Source: Narthecium ossifragum (Eukaryota; Streptophyta; Magnoliopsida; Dioscoreales; Nartheciaceae). From it: 64,000 bases of DNA. The notes under the pieces are model-generated. The model made no database searches. It had not been told where the DNA came from and saw nothing but the letters and a program-made list of their open reading frames with translations. Location of the stretch: positions 4,633,869 to 4,697,868 of the forward strand of contig OY986967.1 of NCBI GenBank assembly GCA_963920575.1. The letters run 5' to 3'. Shown in pieces: positions 44,619 through 55,840 of this stretch (its first letter is position 1; every line of letters starts with the position of its first letter). Made by a program: the position numbers and the translations under genes.

Positions 44619-47600
44619 ATGGTTCGTGAACTCAAAGCCGGTGAGTTTGTTCATAAGGAAGCTTGCAAGGCCTATGTAGAGTTCAATGAGGTTCTGAGAT
44701 CAGATGATCAGATGAAGCAAGAGGGACATATCTGGTCAGGACCAGTGACTCTTCTTCCAGGTCTTTTTCTCTGGGTCCTTGTTTTATTTCTGATCTTATG
44801 CCTTCTCTTTCCTCTGATCTCAAAGCTATTGTTCATAGTTTTCCACTTTCCGGTGATCTGCCTTTATTCCAGGAACTTAATCTTTCAACCTTTTCTTCTA
44901 AGAATCCCATTACGCCATGGCCTTTGACCGATGACAAGTTCATCGAGCGGCATAGTAGAATGGTCAATCATCTTGATTCTAAGAAGATATTCTCTGATGT
45001 CGGAATTTTGGATTTTCTAGACTTGAGCACTAAGGTTCCCGCTCAAGAGCCCAATTTACTTCTGTCGTCATTCCTTTTTTGGTCGACAGAGTATAACAAC
45101 TTTGTTTTTCCTTGTGGCACTCAATCTATTACTCTTTTAGATATCGCTCTTTTGACCGATCTCTCTCCTACCGGCGATCTTGTATCGACCAATATGGAGC
45201 TTTCTTCTCGGGAAACGGTTTTTGACTCTGATAAAAACTATGGTGTTTTTATCATTACATATGCCAAACTTGAAGAGACCGATGAGCCAACAAATGCTCG
45301 AGAACGATTAGCGTTCATTTATTATTGGCTTTGCAAGTTTGTTCTTTGTCTTCCTGCTAAGAGACCGGTTAGGGGTTACATCGGTCTTGCCCAAGCTATC
45401 GCTTCTGGAAAGTAAGTTTTGTCTCTTTCCACTTTTGTTCTCTCGGCCATATACAGAGGCATTTACCTTACTCTTGAGCAATTGAGAGATGGTGGAAGTC
45501 TTACTGGTTTTGGCTCTCTTTGGATCGTCCAACTATGGCTTAGTGCCTATTTTCCTAGACTCCATTTACCTCCATCTTCTTCATATGCCAGAACACAAGG
45601 CCATTTATACCTTTCTTCATCGTTCATTCCTAAATCCCTCCAGCATACTTTTGATTATTTCTATACTTTATCCGATTTTTCTTCCTATCGTCCTTTCAAC
45701 CATAATTCTCATCCGGCTTGTATTCGTCCACTCCTCGATCTGTCGGCCAATTTGGATGATGAGGATAAAAGATTGGCTTGGGCCCGTTTCTTGGTTGGCC
45801 GAGATTTGCATTTTGATATGTCATGGGGTAAAGCCAACAACAAGTGCGGAGTAGAAGTATATGCTCCAAATTTTGTCGCTCGCCAATTTGGACTGAAGCA
45901 AGCTTGGCCAGTTCCTCCCGACTTTAGCTTCAATGTAATCACTAAAGGTCGATGTGTTTTTCATAACATCGATAGTGTACTTACTGTGGAGAAGAGAGAC
46001 ATAGCGCTTTGTAAGCGATTTAAGCTTATACATTTTGAACCAGTGGTCGACGCCGATCATGTCATCGCCGATCCTGCCATCAAAGAGCGTCTCTTCTCCC
46101 AAGACAAGAATGTTGTTTTCAACAACTTTGTTCCTCCCAAGAAATTGGGACGTAAGAAGGAAGCCTTGGAACATGCTGAGGCAGAGGATAGTGATAAGTC
46201 ACTAATTATTCCTAATTAAACCCCTTCAATTACCTTTGTTAGGCCTAGAGTAGGTGTATTTGATATCCTATTGTTTGATTTTAGGTTTAAGTAGAATTTG
46301 AGAAGAAATATCAGAAATTCGGCCAAAAATCACTAAATTTTGCAAAAAGACTGCTTCATCGACTGTTTGGAAATAAATCACCAGAAATTCTACAAATCTC
46401 CAAATATTCTAAAATTCTGGGAGATGAAAGAAAACTTCAAGAGCTACAACTTTCATGTTGACAACTTTGTGAGATTAGGTCTACATTGGCGCCAGTTTGT
46501 GAATCAAAATCATAAGTATGGAAGTTGGAGAGAAAAGCTGAAGAAATTAATTAATGACGTGGCAGTTATTGACCTAGTCAGACCAACTACAGTGATGGAT
46601 CAGATTTGAGTCCGATGGATCGCTCCAATGATGTCAGCAGCCCGGAATTTAGAGAAATTAGAGTTTAAGTTCAACTATAACTCCTAATTCCGGGATGAAG
46701 GGTTTCTAATACCTAAGTGGGTGATTCCAGCCAAAAATTGGCATCTTTTGGAGCACTTTTGGTGGAGAAGGTTAGGATTTTGAAAACGGTGATCTTTTCG
46801 CGGGGATCAATGGCTTCATCCTCTACACCGATTGATGATTTCCAAGAGATGAGTGGCTAGATTTCTTGTTCTTAGGAATACCATGAAACCCTAGTGTAAT
46901 TTTTGATCTTTCTTAGTTGGATTTTTGTGAACTTCTCTACGTATAATCTCATGAATATATTTTTAATGATTATAGAGTTGAAGGAACAGAGTTCTGTTGA
47001 CGTATTCTTAGTCCTACATGATGGTTGTACTTGATTGTAGAGATTCATGAGATAGTTTTCATGTGGTTTGTGATTTACCTTTGAGATAATCTATGCTACG
47101 TGAAGATAAGTCATGCTAAGGTCATTAGAAGTAGAATAACTTAAGATAATGGTAGGACCGAAGATGATTTATGCCAAACAAAGATAGATTATGCCATAGG
47201 AAACATAAAACCTTCTTTTAGGGATTCGTGTGAGCTTGTAGCCATACGATCCATAATGCTTAGAAAAGTGATCAAGATGATAACTATGGAAGATTAAGGG
47301 TGAAACTAGGGTGGATTGTGTATTTCCTAAGACATTTTTTCCATCTGATTAAAACCTTAATATTTTCTTTTGCTTTCTTAGATAGTTTCAGTTAGATCAA
47401 TCTATCATTGAAGTGTTTGGTTTAGATCTAGAGTTTTGAGAACTGATTTTGTTTTTCCTAGTAATTCCCTGTGGTTCGACTCCGGATTTCACCACTAGTC
47501 TACGTAGTAGTATTAGTGATTGAATAAGGATATAAATTTAAGATTTGATTGAAGTTAGCAACGTTTTAACGACGACGTTTGCGAGCGATCAGATAGACCT

Positions 47601-48860
47601 CAGAAGAAAAGGAAAGATGCTGCTTCCGCTGGAAAGGGTGGAGAATCGCCCAAAAAGAGACGTGGAAAGTCTACTGAAGAGACTTCGTCTCGTAAGAAGA
47701 AAAGGGTATCAACTAGTAAATCCAGGATATCTCCATTGGCCGAGAGGCCTTTGGTCAAGGAAGCAGTGGCCGAAGAAGTGATGGCCAAGGAACCTGAACA
47801 ACAAGCTCGCTCATCTTCAACAGTGGGAGAGGATGTAGGATCGCCAGACAGCAGGCAAAGTAACCAGTCTGCTTCTGCTTCCAAGTGAGTGTTCTTATTC
47901 ATTCTCTTGTGTTTTTTCATCTTCATATTTTAACTCACTTTCCTTTGTTCTACAGAGAGAGATCAGACTCCTCTACTCCTTCCCACCTCTTATCTCCTTC
48001 TGGTTCTCCCTCCAACTTGGGCGAGACAGCTCAGGAAGTTGAGAAGGATCGTCCTACAGCGACAAATCAAGCTGTAGAAGTTGATCAGGAGGAAGGACTC
48101 TCAAGGGATCCTATTCCAATTGTAGAGCAAGTACGTTTCAAGAAAAGGATAAAACACTGTGTTCAGAGGAACACCAAAGTAATTGAGTTTTATTCTTCTT
48201 TCGTACTTTGGTTTATCGTCATTTTCTCATTTCCATGTTTGCAGGTCTCTCGTAAAGAGAAAGTCATCATTTCATCGTTCAAAGAAGAACAATGGAATGA
48301 TGTTAACGTCGAAGATCTTTTCAACGTTCTTAACTTTACTCCATCCAGACCAGGTTTGTCATCTACTAGTCAGATGCTTGTTTATGGTCCATATAATCTT
48401 TTGAGGGACCTTGGTAATATTCAATTATCATCTGAAACAGCTCTTCCTGGTGTAACGACCTTACAACTCATGGTGGAGACATCACCTGTTCTAGAGCTAT
48501 CGGCCAGTGGTGTTGAACCCAGCACTGATGTGACCCCCAATACTTCACCAAATAACACTCTCGTCGCCACATCAGCTCCAATCCCCATTACATCGCCAAC
48601 GATAATGGGCGAGAGCGCTTTAGTAGTTTTGCCTACTACAGTTACGTCGACATCGGTCAACATCCCCCAAGCCGGTCCATCCACCTTGACTTCAGATGAG
48701 GTATGAATTAATTCTTAGCTAGTCAGATTTGTACTTATGATCGCTATTGATCATGACTTCTAATCATTTATAAATTTAGGACGATATGGCTGACTTGGTC
48801 AACTACAGCCATTCACTTGGTGCGTTTGGCAAACCTGAATCTGATGAATTAGCTGAATGA
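44619..48860 (+). pseudogene. Plant mobile domain (PMD) gene antisense within M
   Basis: The ATG at 44619 starts MVRELKAGEFVHKEACKAYV. A frame change near 44760-44798 and TAA at 45413-45415 break it. The PMD core has SSFLFWSTEYNNFVFPCG near 45068 and TLLDIALLTDLSPTGD at about 45130-45180. After the solo LTR (46192-47591) come basic, NLS-like stretches (RPQKKRK, SRKKKRV). Three introns fit GT-AG: 47885-47955, 48131-48244 and 48701-48779. The end is at 48858-48860. PMD proteins of known role act in TE silencing; carried copies in transposons are common and of unknown use. Confidence 0.78.
46192..47591 (+). mobile_element. Solo LTR in PMD exon, 1400 bp
   Basis: It starts TGATAAGTCACTAATT and ends GCGAGCGATCA, flanked by the exact duplication GATAG (46187-46191 and 47592-47596). 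It is the same family as the LTR at 8776-10809, in opposite orientation and without the MITE. Removing it and one target copy keeps the PMD frame open across the site. It holds the CCCTGTGGTTCGAC block at about 47467-47480. Confidence 0.95.
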
Positions 48861-48865
48861 GGAAT

Positions 48866-49417
48866 CTGTGGAATTAGCTGAATGGGGAATGAGCTGAATC
48901 TGGTGATTCTGAATCGTCCATCATCTTTCTTATGATTGACTTGATGGTTTTATTGGACGCCTCAGCTTGTCCATTAGACTGGGCATAATATGGTGTATAA
49001 TTGGCCATGTTAATTTTATACTCGGCCAAAAATTTTTTAACTCTAGCACTTACAAACATTGGCCCTTGATCGGACACTATTGTCTGTGGAATGCCAAATC
49101 TACATATAATATTCTCCCAAATAAAATTTATTACTTGGTCATCAGACACTGTTTTTAATGGGATCGCTTCTGCCCACTTGGTAAAATAGTCTGTCGCCAC
49201 AATAACAAATTTGTGCAACATGGATGATGGAGGATATAGCTTTCCTATAATATCTATTGCCCAACATCTGAATGGCCAAGGCTTTACAATGATTAATAGT
49301 TCACTTGCTGTAAAGGGCCATGCCTTTGGCATGCTTCACATCCTTTTGCATATCTGACACATTCCTCCCCCATGCGCGGCCAATAATAGCCATTGCGCAT
49401 TATTAGCCAGCGCATTT
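48866..49417 (-). pseudogene. M integrase, C-terminally truncated
   Basis: The zinc-binding part reads CVRYAKGCEACQRHG near 49330-49390 with stops. The core has WAIDIIGK near 49270 (first Asp), VSDQGPMFV near 49065 (second Asp) and SNGQAEASNKTI near 48950 (Glu). After IIRKMMDD (about 48910) homology ends, and the sequence joins the last exon of the PMD gene with shared GAATTAGCTGAATG words. The C-terminal domain is therefore missing. Confidence 0.85.
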
Positions 49418-50119
49418 TTATGCCAGACTGATGTACCCACATACACCATTATGTATCTCGGCCATCGTCAATTTAGCTTCATCAGGACTCAAGCATCGCA
49501 ATAAAATTCCATCTATGCGACGTTTATATAAAACATCGTTTTGTAGAAAGTAATGTATCACTTTAAGACGGATTTTCCTATCGACCTTGAGCGATAGATT
49601 TTGCAAAAAAGCAACGATTGGAGTACGCCAATCTTGTCGGCCATTTACCTGATCGATCTCCAGTGAGCGATGAGATCGCTCTACAACAGATTGTATTGTA
49701 CCATAGCTAAAATTGGCCATGCCCCCCAGGTGTTTTAACACTTTATAGCCAGATGCTATTTGGGCTAGGGTATTTGCTTTATCGTTCTGCAATCTTGGTA
49801 CAAAAAGTAGTTCGAAATCATGAAACTGATTTAATAATTGAAGAGCGATTTGGTGAAATGGAATTAATGTGTCGCTCTGGCAGTTACAATGGCCAAGAAT
49901 GTGATTTATCACCAATTGTGAATCACCCTTAATTTGCACATTGGACACCCCTAAATCTAATAATATTTCTAGGCCGATAATTAATGCTTCATACTCGGCC
50001 TGATTATTAGTGCATAATTGCTCTAGTGTATATGCAAAGTTATACTGGCGACCAATGGGCGATAGGATTGTAATCCCAAGGCCAGTGCCATTGATAGTAT
50101 TAGAACCATCAAAGTACAT
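49418..50119 (-). pseudogene. Archaeal-type RNase H (aRNH) of M
   Basis: It is open for 233 codons from MYFDGS at 50119. FDGS holds the first catalytic Asp, NNQAEYEALIIGLEIL the Glu region, and IKGDSQLVI the next Asp. This is the second, archaeal-type RNase H that marks Tat elements. It lies between the RT-linked RNase H and integrase and is separated from the former by one stop near 50120. The following stretch (49760-49420) is the linker to integrase. Confidence 0.85.
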
Positions 50120-50122
50120 TGT

Positions 50123-51841
50123 CTATGAAATGAGCGATATCATGTTGATCTCTCGCTCTAATTCTTTTGGTATGTCTACACAAGGATAATCTGCTAAGAA
50201 ATCGGCCAATACTTGGCCTTTAACAGCCTTTTGAGAGACAAATTTAATGTCAAATTCAGCTAAAGTTAACACCCAATAGCCAATACGTTGATGGAAAATT
50301 GGTCGAGAAAACAAGAATTTCATTACATTATATTTAGAAATCAAGTAAACAGTTACAAGCTTTAAATAAGCTCTCAACTTGGTACACATAAAATACAAGG
50401 CCAAACATAATTTCTCTATGGTCGAGTACTTTTGCTCATAAGGTAATAACTGTCTACTTAAGTAGTAAACTGCTCTCTCGACTCCATCTTCTCCATCTTG
50501 CGCTAAGAGACCTCCTATTGATCGGTCTACTACAGCGATGTAGAGCTTCATGGGATTGTTAACTCTTGGCGATGCCATAACTGGTGGTGTTGCCAAATAC
50601 GTCTTCAAGCATTCAAATGCTTGTTGATGTTGTTCTGTCCAGATGAAGTCGTCTTCACTTTTCAATCACAAGAGCGATGAGAACACCTGAGTCTTTCCTG
50701 CACAGTTAGAAATAAATCTTCTTAAAAAAATTATTTGGCCGAGGAACTTTTGCAGTTCTTTCTTAGTCTTTGGAGGGCTAGCCTCAATAATAGACTTTGC
50801 TTTATTTTGGTCGAGCTCTATCCCTCGCTGATGAACGAGAAAACCGAGAAAGTTCCCCGCTTGCACCCCAAATGCACATTTTAAGGGATTTAATTTTAAA
50901 TTGTATTCTCTCATTCGTTCAAAAGTTTTGATCAATTGAGGAAAATAATCCGCCATAATTGGTGATTTAAGAACAATGTCATCAACATATACTTCTATAA
51001 AATGGCCGATCATATCATGAAAGATCAAATTCATCGCTCGCTGATAAGTAGCACCAACATTTTTTAACCCAAAAGGCATAACAACCCATTCATAACTACC
51101 ATGTGATCATGGACATCTAAAGGCCGTTTTATGAACATCGTTCTCGGCGATATAGATTTGATTATATCCGGAATACCCATCCATAAACGAGTATACCTCA
51201 TGTCCAGCAGTTGAATCGACCAAATTATCGACTGATGGCATAGGATATTCATCATTGGGTGTTGCCAAGTTCAAATTTCTAAAGTCTATGCAGACTCTAA
51301 GTTTACCATTTTTCTTCTTGACTGGCACTATATTTGAAAGCCATTCTACATATCTGGTTGTTCTAATAAAATTTGCGCTTAACAATCGTTCAATTTCCTT
51401 TTTTACTTCCGGGATTATATTGGGAGCAAAACGCCTTGGCGCTTGCTAGTATGGCTTAAAATTTGATCGAGTGGGAAGTTCATGCTCGACGATGGTTCTA
51501 TCTAAACCAGGCATTTCTTTATAATCCCAAGCAAAGCAATCCTTATATGAACGTAAAATGGCGATGAGTTTGTACCTTACATCTTGATCGATAAGCTTGC
51601 TGATGAAGGTTGGACGATGTTCCTCGCCGTCGCCAAGGTTGATCTCTTCCAGGGGATCTTGAGCTTGCATGTTTCCACGTTTGCCATAAGGGACTTCCTC
51701 ATCGTCCTCTTGAGGAATCTCCTTTAAACAATCCAAATCGTTCGTGTTTTGTATTGCGAACGCTTCTACCTGATAAGTCATTATCTTGGCTTTTAAGGCC
51801 GTTACAGCGGCCCAGTTTCTCTCAGGTTGTGAACCCATCAC
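50123..51841 (-). pseudogene. M reverse transcriptase and RNase H
   Basis: The N-terminal piece (51446-51841) ends with KEMPGLDRTIVEHEL. RT blocks: IVPVKKKNGKLRVCIDFRNL near 51300, DGYSGYNQI near 51180, MPFGLKNVGATYQRAMN at 51079, and YVDD at 50978-50989. The RT-linked RNase H follows (50665-50123), with AVYYLSRQLLPYEQKYSTIEK near 50440. Stops or small breaks occur near 51446, 51107 and 50666. In the RNase H the usual first catalytic position (DAS) reads AVVDRSIGG and looks degenerate, as is normal in Tat elements. Confidence 0.88.
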
Positions 51842-52795
51842 ATTAAGTTTGAGGGCGATGATCGGCCAACCCTTGGAGCAAAGACCACGGAGATTGGTCT
51901 TGCTGGATCAAATAGCTCAGCCACTCGCTCTTTCAACATAGCGCCATTCTCTGACACCACCTTCAGCGTATCATCAATCTGGATGAACTGTAATGGACCA
52001 TAGTTACAGTCGTAAAAGGATGCTTCTATAGCATGAGTGTCCATACTATAGGGCATGTCGTCGGCCATTATGAACTCTACATTCCCTTCAGCATTCCATA
52101 AAAATAGACATTGGTGGAGGGAAGATGGAACGCACTGGCTGCCATGAATCCAATCACGACCAAGTAGAACATTATAGATGGTCGTCGAATCCATAATAAA
52201 GAACGCTGTTATTCTTATCACACTCCCCACTTTAACATCTAAGGGAAGAATCCCTTTGCAGGAGCTGGAACCCCACTGAACCCTGTTAGTGTGATATCCG
52301 TGGGAATCAGATCGTTATCGGTCTTACCCAGCTTCTTCATCATCTTGGCAGGGATGACATTAACTACGGCTCCTGTATCGATCATAACCCGGCTCACAGG
52401 AACTCCATTGATCTCGGCCTTAATGTGCAGGGGTCGTAGATGGCGTGTCATGGCTTCGTGCGGTCGATCAAACACAACCTTGCCTTTAACTTGATGCACT
52501 TCCTTATGCAACTTGGCCGATGACCCAGGCCGATCTTGTATCGCCTTGGCTTTAGACTTCGCTGTGGCTTGAATAACTTCCGGACTCTCTTGCCCATCCC
52601 ATTGTTGATCAGCTTCTGCTTGTACTTGACTAACATCTTCATCTTCAACACCCCAACCAGTGGGAATAATAGTTTCCTCCTCTAGTTGAGGAGTGTATTT
52701 GGCGACATCGCTCTTAGAAACCCATCTTTTGACTTTGGGACATCCATAGCATACCAGATAATTGTACTTCCCATTAGATGAGCCCACACCTGCGA
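51838..52795 (-). pseudogene. M protease region with frameshift
   Basis: From 52795 the frame reads the second copy of a duplicated motif (KYNYLVCYGCPKVKRWV), a linker with PTGWG, and then the aspartic protease with MIDTGAVVNVIP near 52380 (active-site DTG). A frameshift occurs at about 52232 and another at 51838-51841. The ILGRDW-like LLGRDWIHG stretch is near 52160. The protein cleaves the polyprotein. Confidence 0.82.
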
Positions 52796-53040
52796 TGGCT
52801 TGTGAGGACCTGTCCCTCCATTCCTGGGTCGACCGCTTGGGTCGAACCCGTGGCTCGTTGTGAACCGCAAGGGCAATTTGGTAAATTACGTCTTGTCGGT
52901 TTGTTTCACGCCCGTGTGGTGTACACACGTCCCCTATGTTTGATTTATGTGTTTGCTAGAACCCTATGCGGGCTTGGGATCGAAAGATACAAGCTCGTGC
53001 GCGCAGAAGCCTGTTTTTAGGCAGCTGGCGGCCCGTTGGC

Positions 53041-53068
53041 GATCGATCGCTCCTGGGAGCGATCGATC
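53041..53068. repeat. Perfect inverted repeat with GATCGATC arms
   Basis: GATCGATCGCTCC (53041-53053) and GGAGCGATCGATC (53056-53068) are separated by two bases. A related imperfect pair (CCGATCGGTCCCTGGAGCG and GATTGATCGG) lies at 53132-53160. It matches the position of the palindromes in the other LTRs of this family, upstream of CCTATAAATAG at 53168. Confidence 0.9.
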
Positions 53069-54635
53069 CGACCTGTGTCGGTGGCCGACGTGTCCGGATA
53101 AGGACGCGAACCGACTTAACCCGGCCAGTTCAACCGATCGGTCCCTGGAGCGATTGATCGGACTAGAGCCTATAAATAGCCCGCGACTTCCCCTGTTTTT
53201 TCGATTTGCTTCCCGTCTCCTTCTTCCCCTCCGTTCTCCCTCCTCCGGCCATCTTTTTGGGTGCTTGAAGGCTTGTTGGACTCGTGGCAGTGAGAGGAAG
53301 ATCCTTGGCTTGGTTGGAAGCCGGTTTGGTGACCGTACCGCGGGGAATTAGCCGAGAAGTGTGTTTCCTATAGGTTTCTACCTACTTGGGTTAATAGGGG
53401 ATTTTCTCTTAATCTAGCGGGAGATCTAGCTGTTCTTGATGTTGTTGGATGCCTCTTGCTTGGCTTAATTATTTATCTGAGTTTCATAAGATTTGATTGA
53501 GTTTTTAGTAGGATTTTAACTTGTTTAAACTCGGATTTTCTGGTTTCTCTGTTCTTGAAGAACAACCGGTTTACAATGTGTTTTCCGGTGCGTACGTGCA
53601 TGATTTGGACTTATGATGAGCATGAGAGTTGTAGATCTTTGAATCTATTCTTGGACCCAATAGGTTTCATAATTTTATGATTTTTTTATAATTTGTTATT
53701 ATTTTCCTACGGATGGGCTGCGTTGCAGCAATTAAAGGTGATTAGTGAGATTAGTGGTTTTGATTAGTGTTTTTCGGATAATCTAGCCGTCGGATGTTTC
53801 CCGGTTTTGGGTATGTTGATCTCAGCATGTTTATCTATGGGTGTCTAACTTGGATCTTGAATCCGATGTTGTTTGGACGTTGGATCGACGAGGTCACTTA
53901 GCCTCTAATTAGAGGATCTTGGTGTTTTTAATAATATTATATGTGCTGAACATATAATATTATATTATATGTTCATCTCAGTTTTCGGGGTTGCTTCCCG
54001 TTGTAGGAGTCCGCTGTTGACGGTCGCGGTACCGTCGTAATGACAGGACTCGCGGCGGATTGGCCGGCAGCGGTTGGTAGTACCACTGCAGCGATCCAGT
54101 TGGACTTGTATGTTATCTTTATCATACGGTTACATACTTATCTCTTACCTACATATGATCATACCATGCATTCTGTTGTGCATTAGATGCATAAGGATAG
54201 GGCGTGCGCGATGGGTCGATCGCCGATCCGAGGCTTTCGAGTAGCTCGGATTTAGCTTTAGGACCGTGGCGGGTAACAAGGTCCAGGTTGGATTGTAATA
54301 TTCAGTCGATATCGATGATAGATTTAGATGACTTGAATACATATTGATCGATGATTTAGAGGTCGACCTCGAGTCGGGTACTGAGGTGCAGCCGGTGTCC
54401 AGTGATCCATGTCTCTTGAGTAGAGGGTGTGCCTACTCAGCGGGTTGGACTCCCGCCAGCAGTGTTCACTTCGTCCTGCTATGAGACAGCAGTGCTGGTT
54501 TCCTGCTCATTGGGATACGCGGTGGGGTTATGGGACCCCTGTGTACACCCAGACCTTACTTGGGGGCGACACTGTTGTGTTCCCTCCCTTTCTGTGTGTC
54601 GTAGTGTAGAACCCTACTGAGCTCTATGCTCACTC

Positions 54636-55487
54636 TGATACGAGGTCGAACCGAGCCATTCCAAGAAGGGACCCACGTCCTTGCTTGGATGGGCCCACGC
54701 CAAGGAGTTGGCTGCACCCAAGTCCCTTTGGGCGTTCTAAGCTCAGCCGGCCAAAGGAATCCTATTCCTAGTTGGTTTGCTTACTTAGTTGATTTCCTAG
54801 TTAGTAGTTATCTTGATTGAGTCAGTTTCCTATATTGAGTTCAGTTTATGATTTGCTTAAATCAGTTCCTATTATGAGTCCTTGTTATTAGGAAGTTGAG
54901 ATAAGATTGAGTCTTATTAGGAAAGTCTGGTTACTTGCTGATTAAAGCAAGGTAGTATTCAGGTTGTAGTAGAACTCTCTTGAGGCCTCTATAAAAGGAC
55001 CTCCATAGCTTGTAATTATGCATGGACGAATTTATGAGAGTAATTATTTAGTATAGATAAATCTTAGGAGTAGAAGTAATATAGGAGTAGCTGTAACCCT
55101 AGTTTCCACAGAAATCCACCAGCCACCTTCATCTCTCTCCTGCCAGATTCTTTCTCCACCAGCCGGCCACCATCCATTGCCGTCCACTGCTGCCATCTAC
55201 AGTGCACGTCCCCACCACCGGCGTCCCCTTGGCTGCCGTGCTTCCCTCCACCACGTTCTCCAAGGCTTGGATCTCCAAGAGAAGCCAGCCAACCCTAGAG
55301 GAGCTGCAAGGTATCCCTCTTCTCATTCGTCTCCTCCTCTAGTCTTCGTCTTCCTCGTCGAATACCTAGGGTCCTTCTCCTAAAACCCTAAAGGTATTTC
55401 TCGACCTAGCCATAGATTTGGTTAAAGAGGATCTGAGATAAGGCAAGAGACCCGGTACGAAAGCCCTTGAGAAGGTGCATCGTATCA
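54636..55487 (+). mobile_element. Solo LTR of D-like family, 852 bp
   Basis: The ends are TGATACGAGG and GCATCGTATCA, flanked by the exact duplication CACTC (54631-54635 and 55488-55492). It has the TATA context CCTCTATAAAAGGACC (54978-54993), as in D1 and D2. It is inserted inside F, giving a three-level nest M-F-D. Confidence 0.93.
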
Positions 55488-55840
55488 CACTCCTACCCGG
55501 GCTGCGTTTTATAGGTGCATGCGTCAGCTCTTCTTCAGTAGCCCCTACCAGGCAGGTGTTTGGTGGCGCGGCGGCGTCTGGCGGTGCTGAGGAGCGGTGA
55601 TAGTCTTCTACACCCTTTTGTTTAGTTAGCCTCCTACGGGAGTGTGATGTATATTATGTAAACCCTTTTGAGGATTTGAATATTTTATTATATCTTTTGA
55701 GGTTGTTAATCTTTGTTAAATAAAGGTGTTTATGAATTAATTAGGAAGACCAGTAGGTTAGAGGGAACCCCTCGCCAAAATTATTTCGCATTAGTTAGGT
55801 TCCGGTTCGCGTCGCCCGCGGGTCGAGGCGCGACATGGCT

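Larger units (their letters stand above)
52801..55835 (+). mobile_element. F: solo LTR of the G-like family, 3035 bp
   Basis: It starts TGTGAGGACCTGTCC and ends CGAGGCGCGACA, flanked by the exact duplication TGGCT (52796-52800 and 55836-55840). Without the inner solo LTR it is about 2.2 kb. It splits the M polyprotein between gag linker and protease; joining the flanks keeps the frame through the NPA-IAGVG site. Confidence 0.95.
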
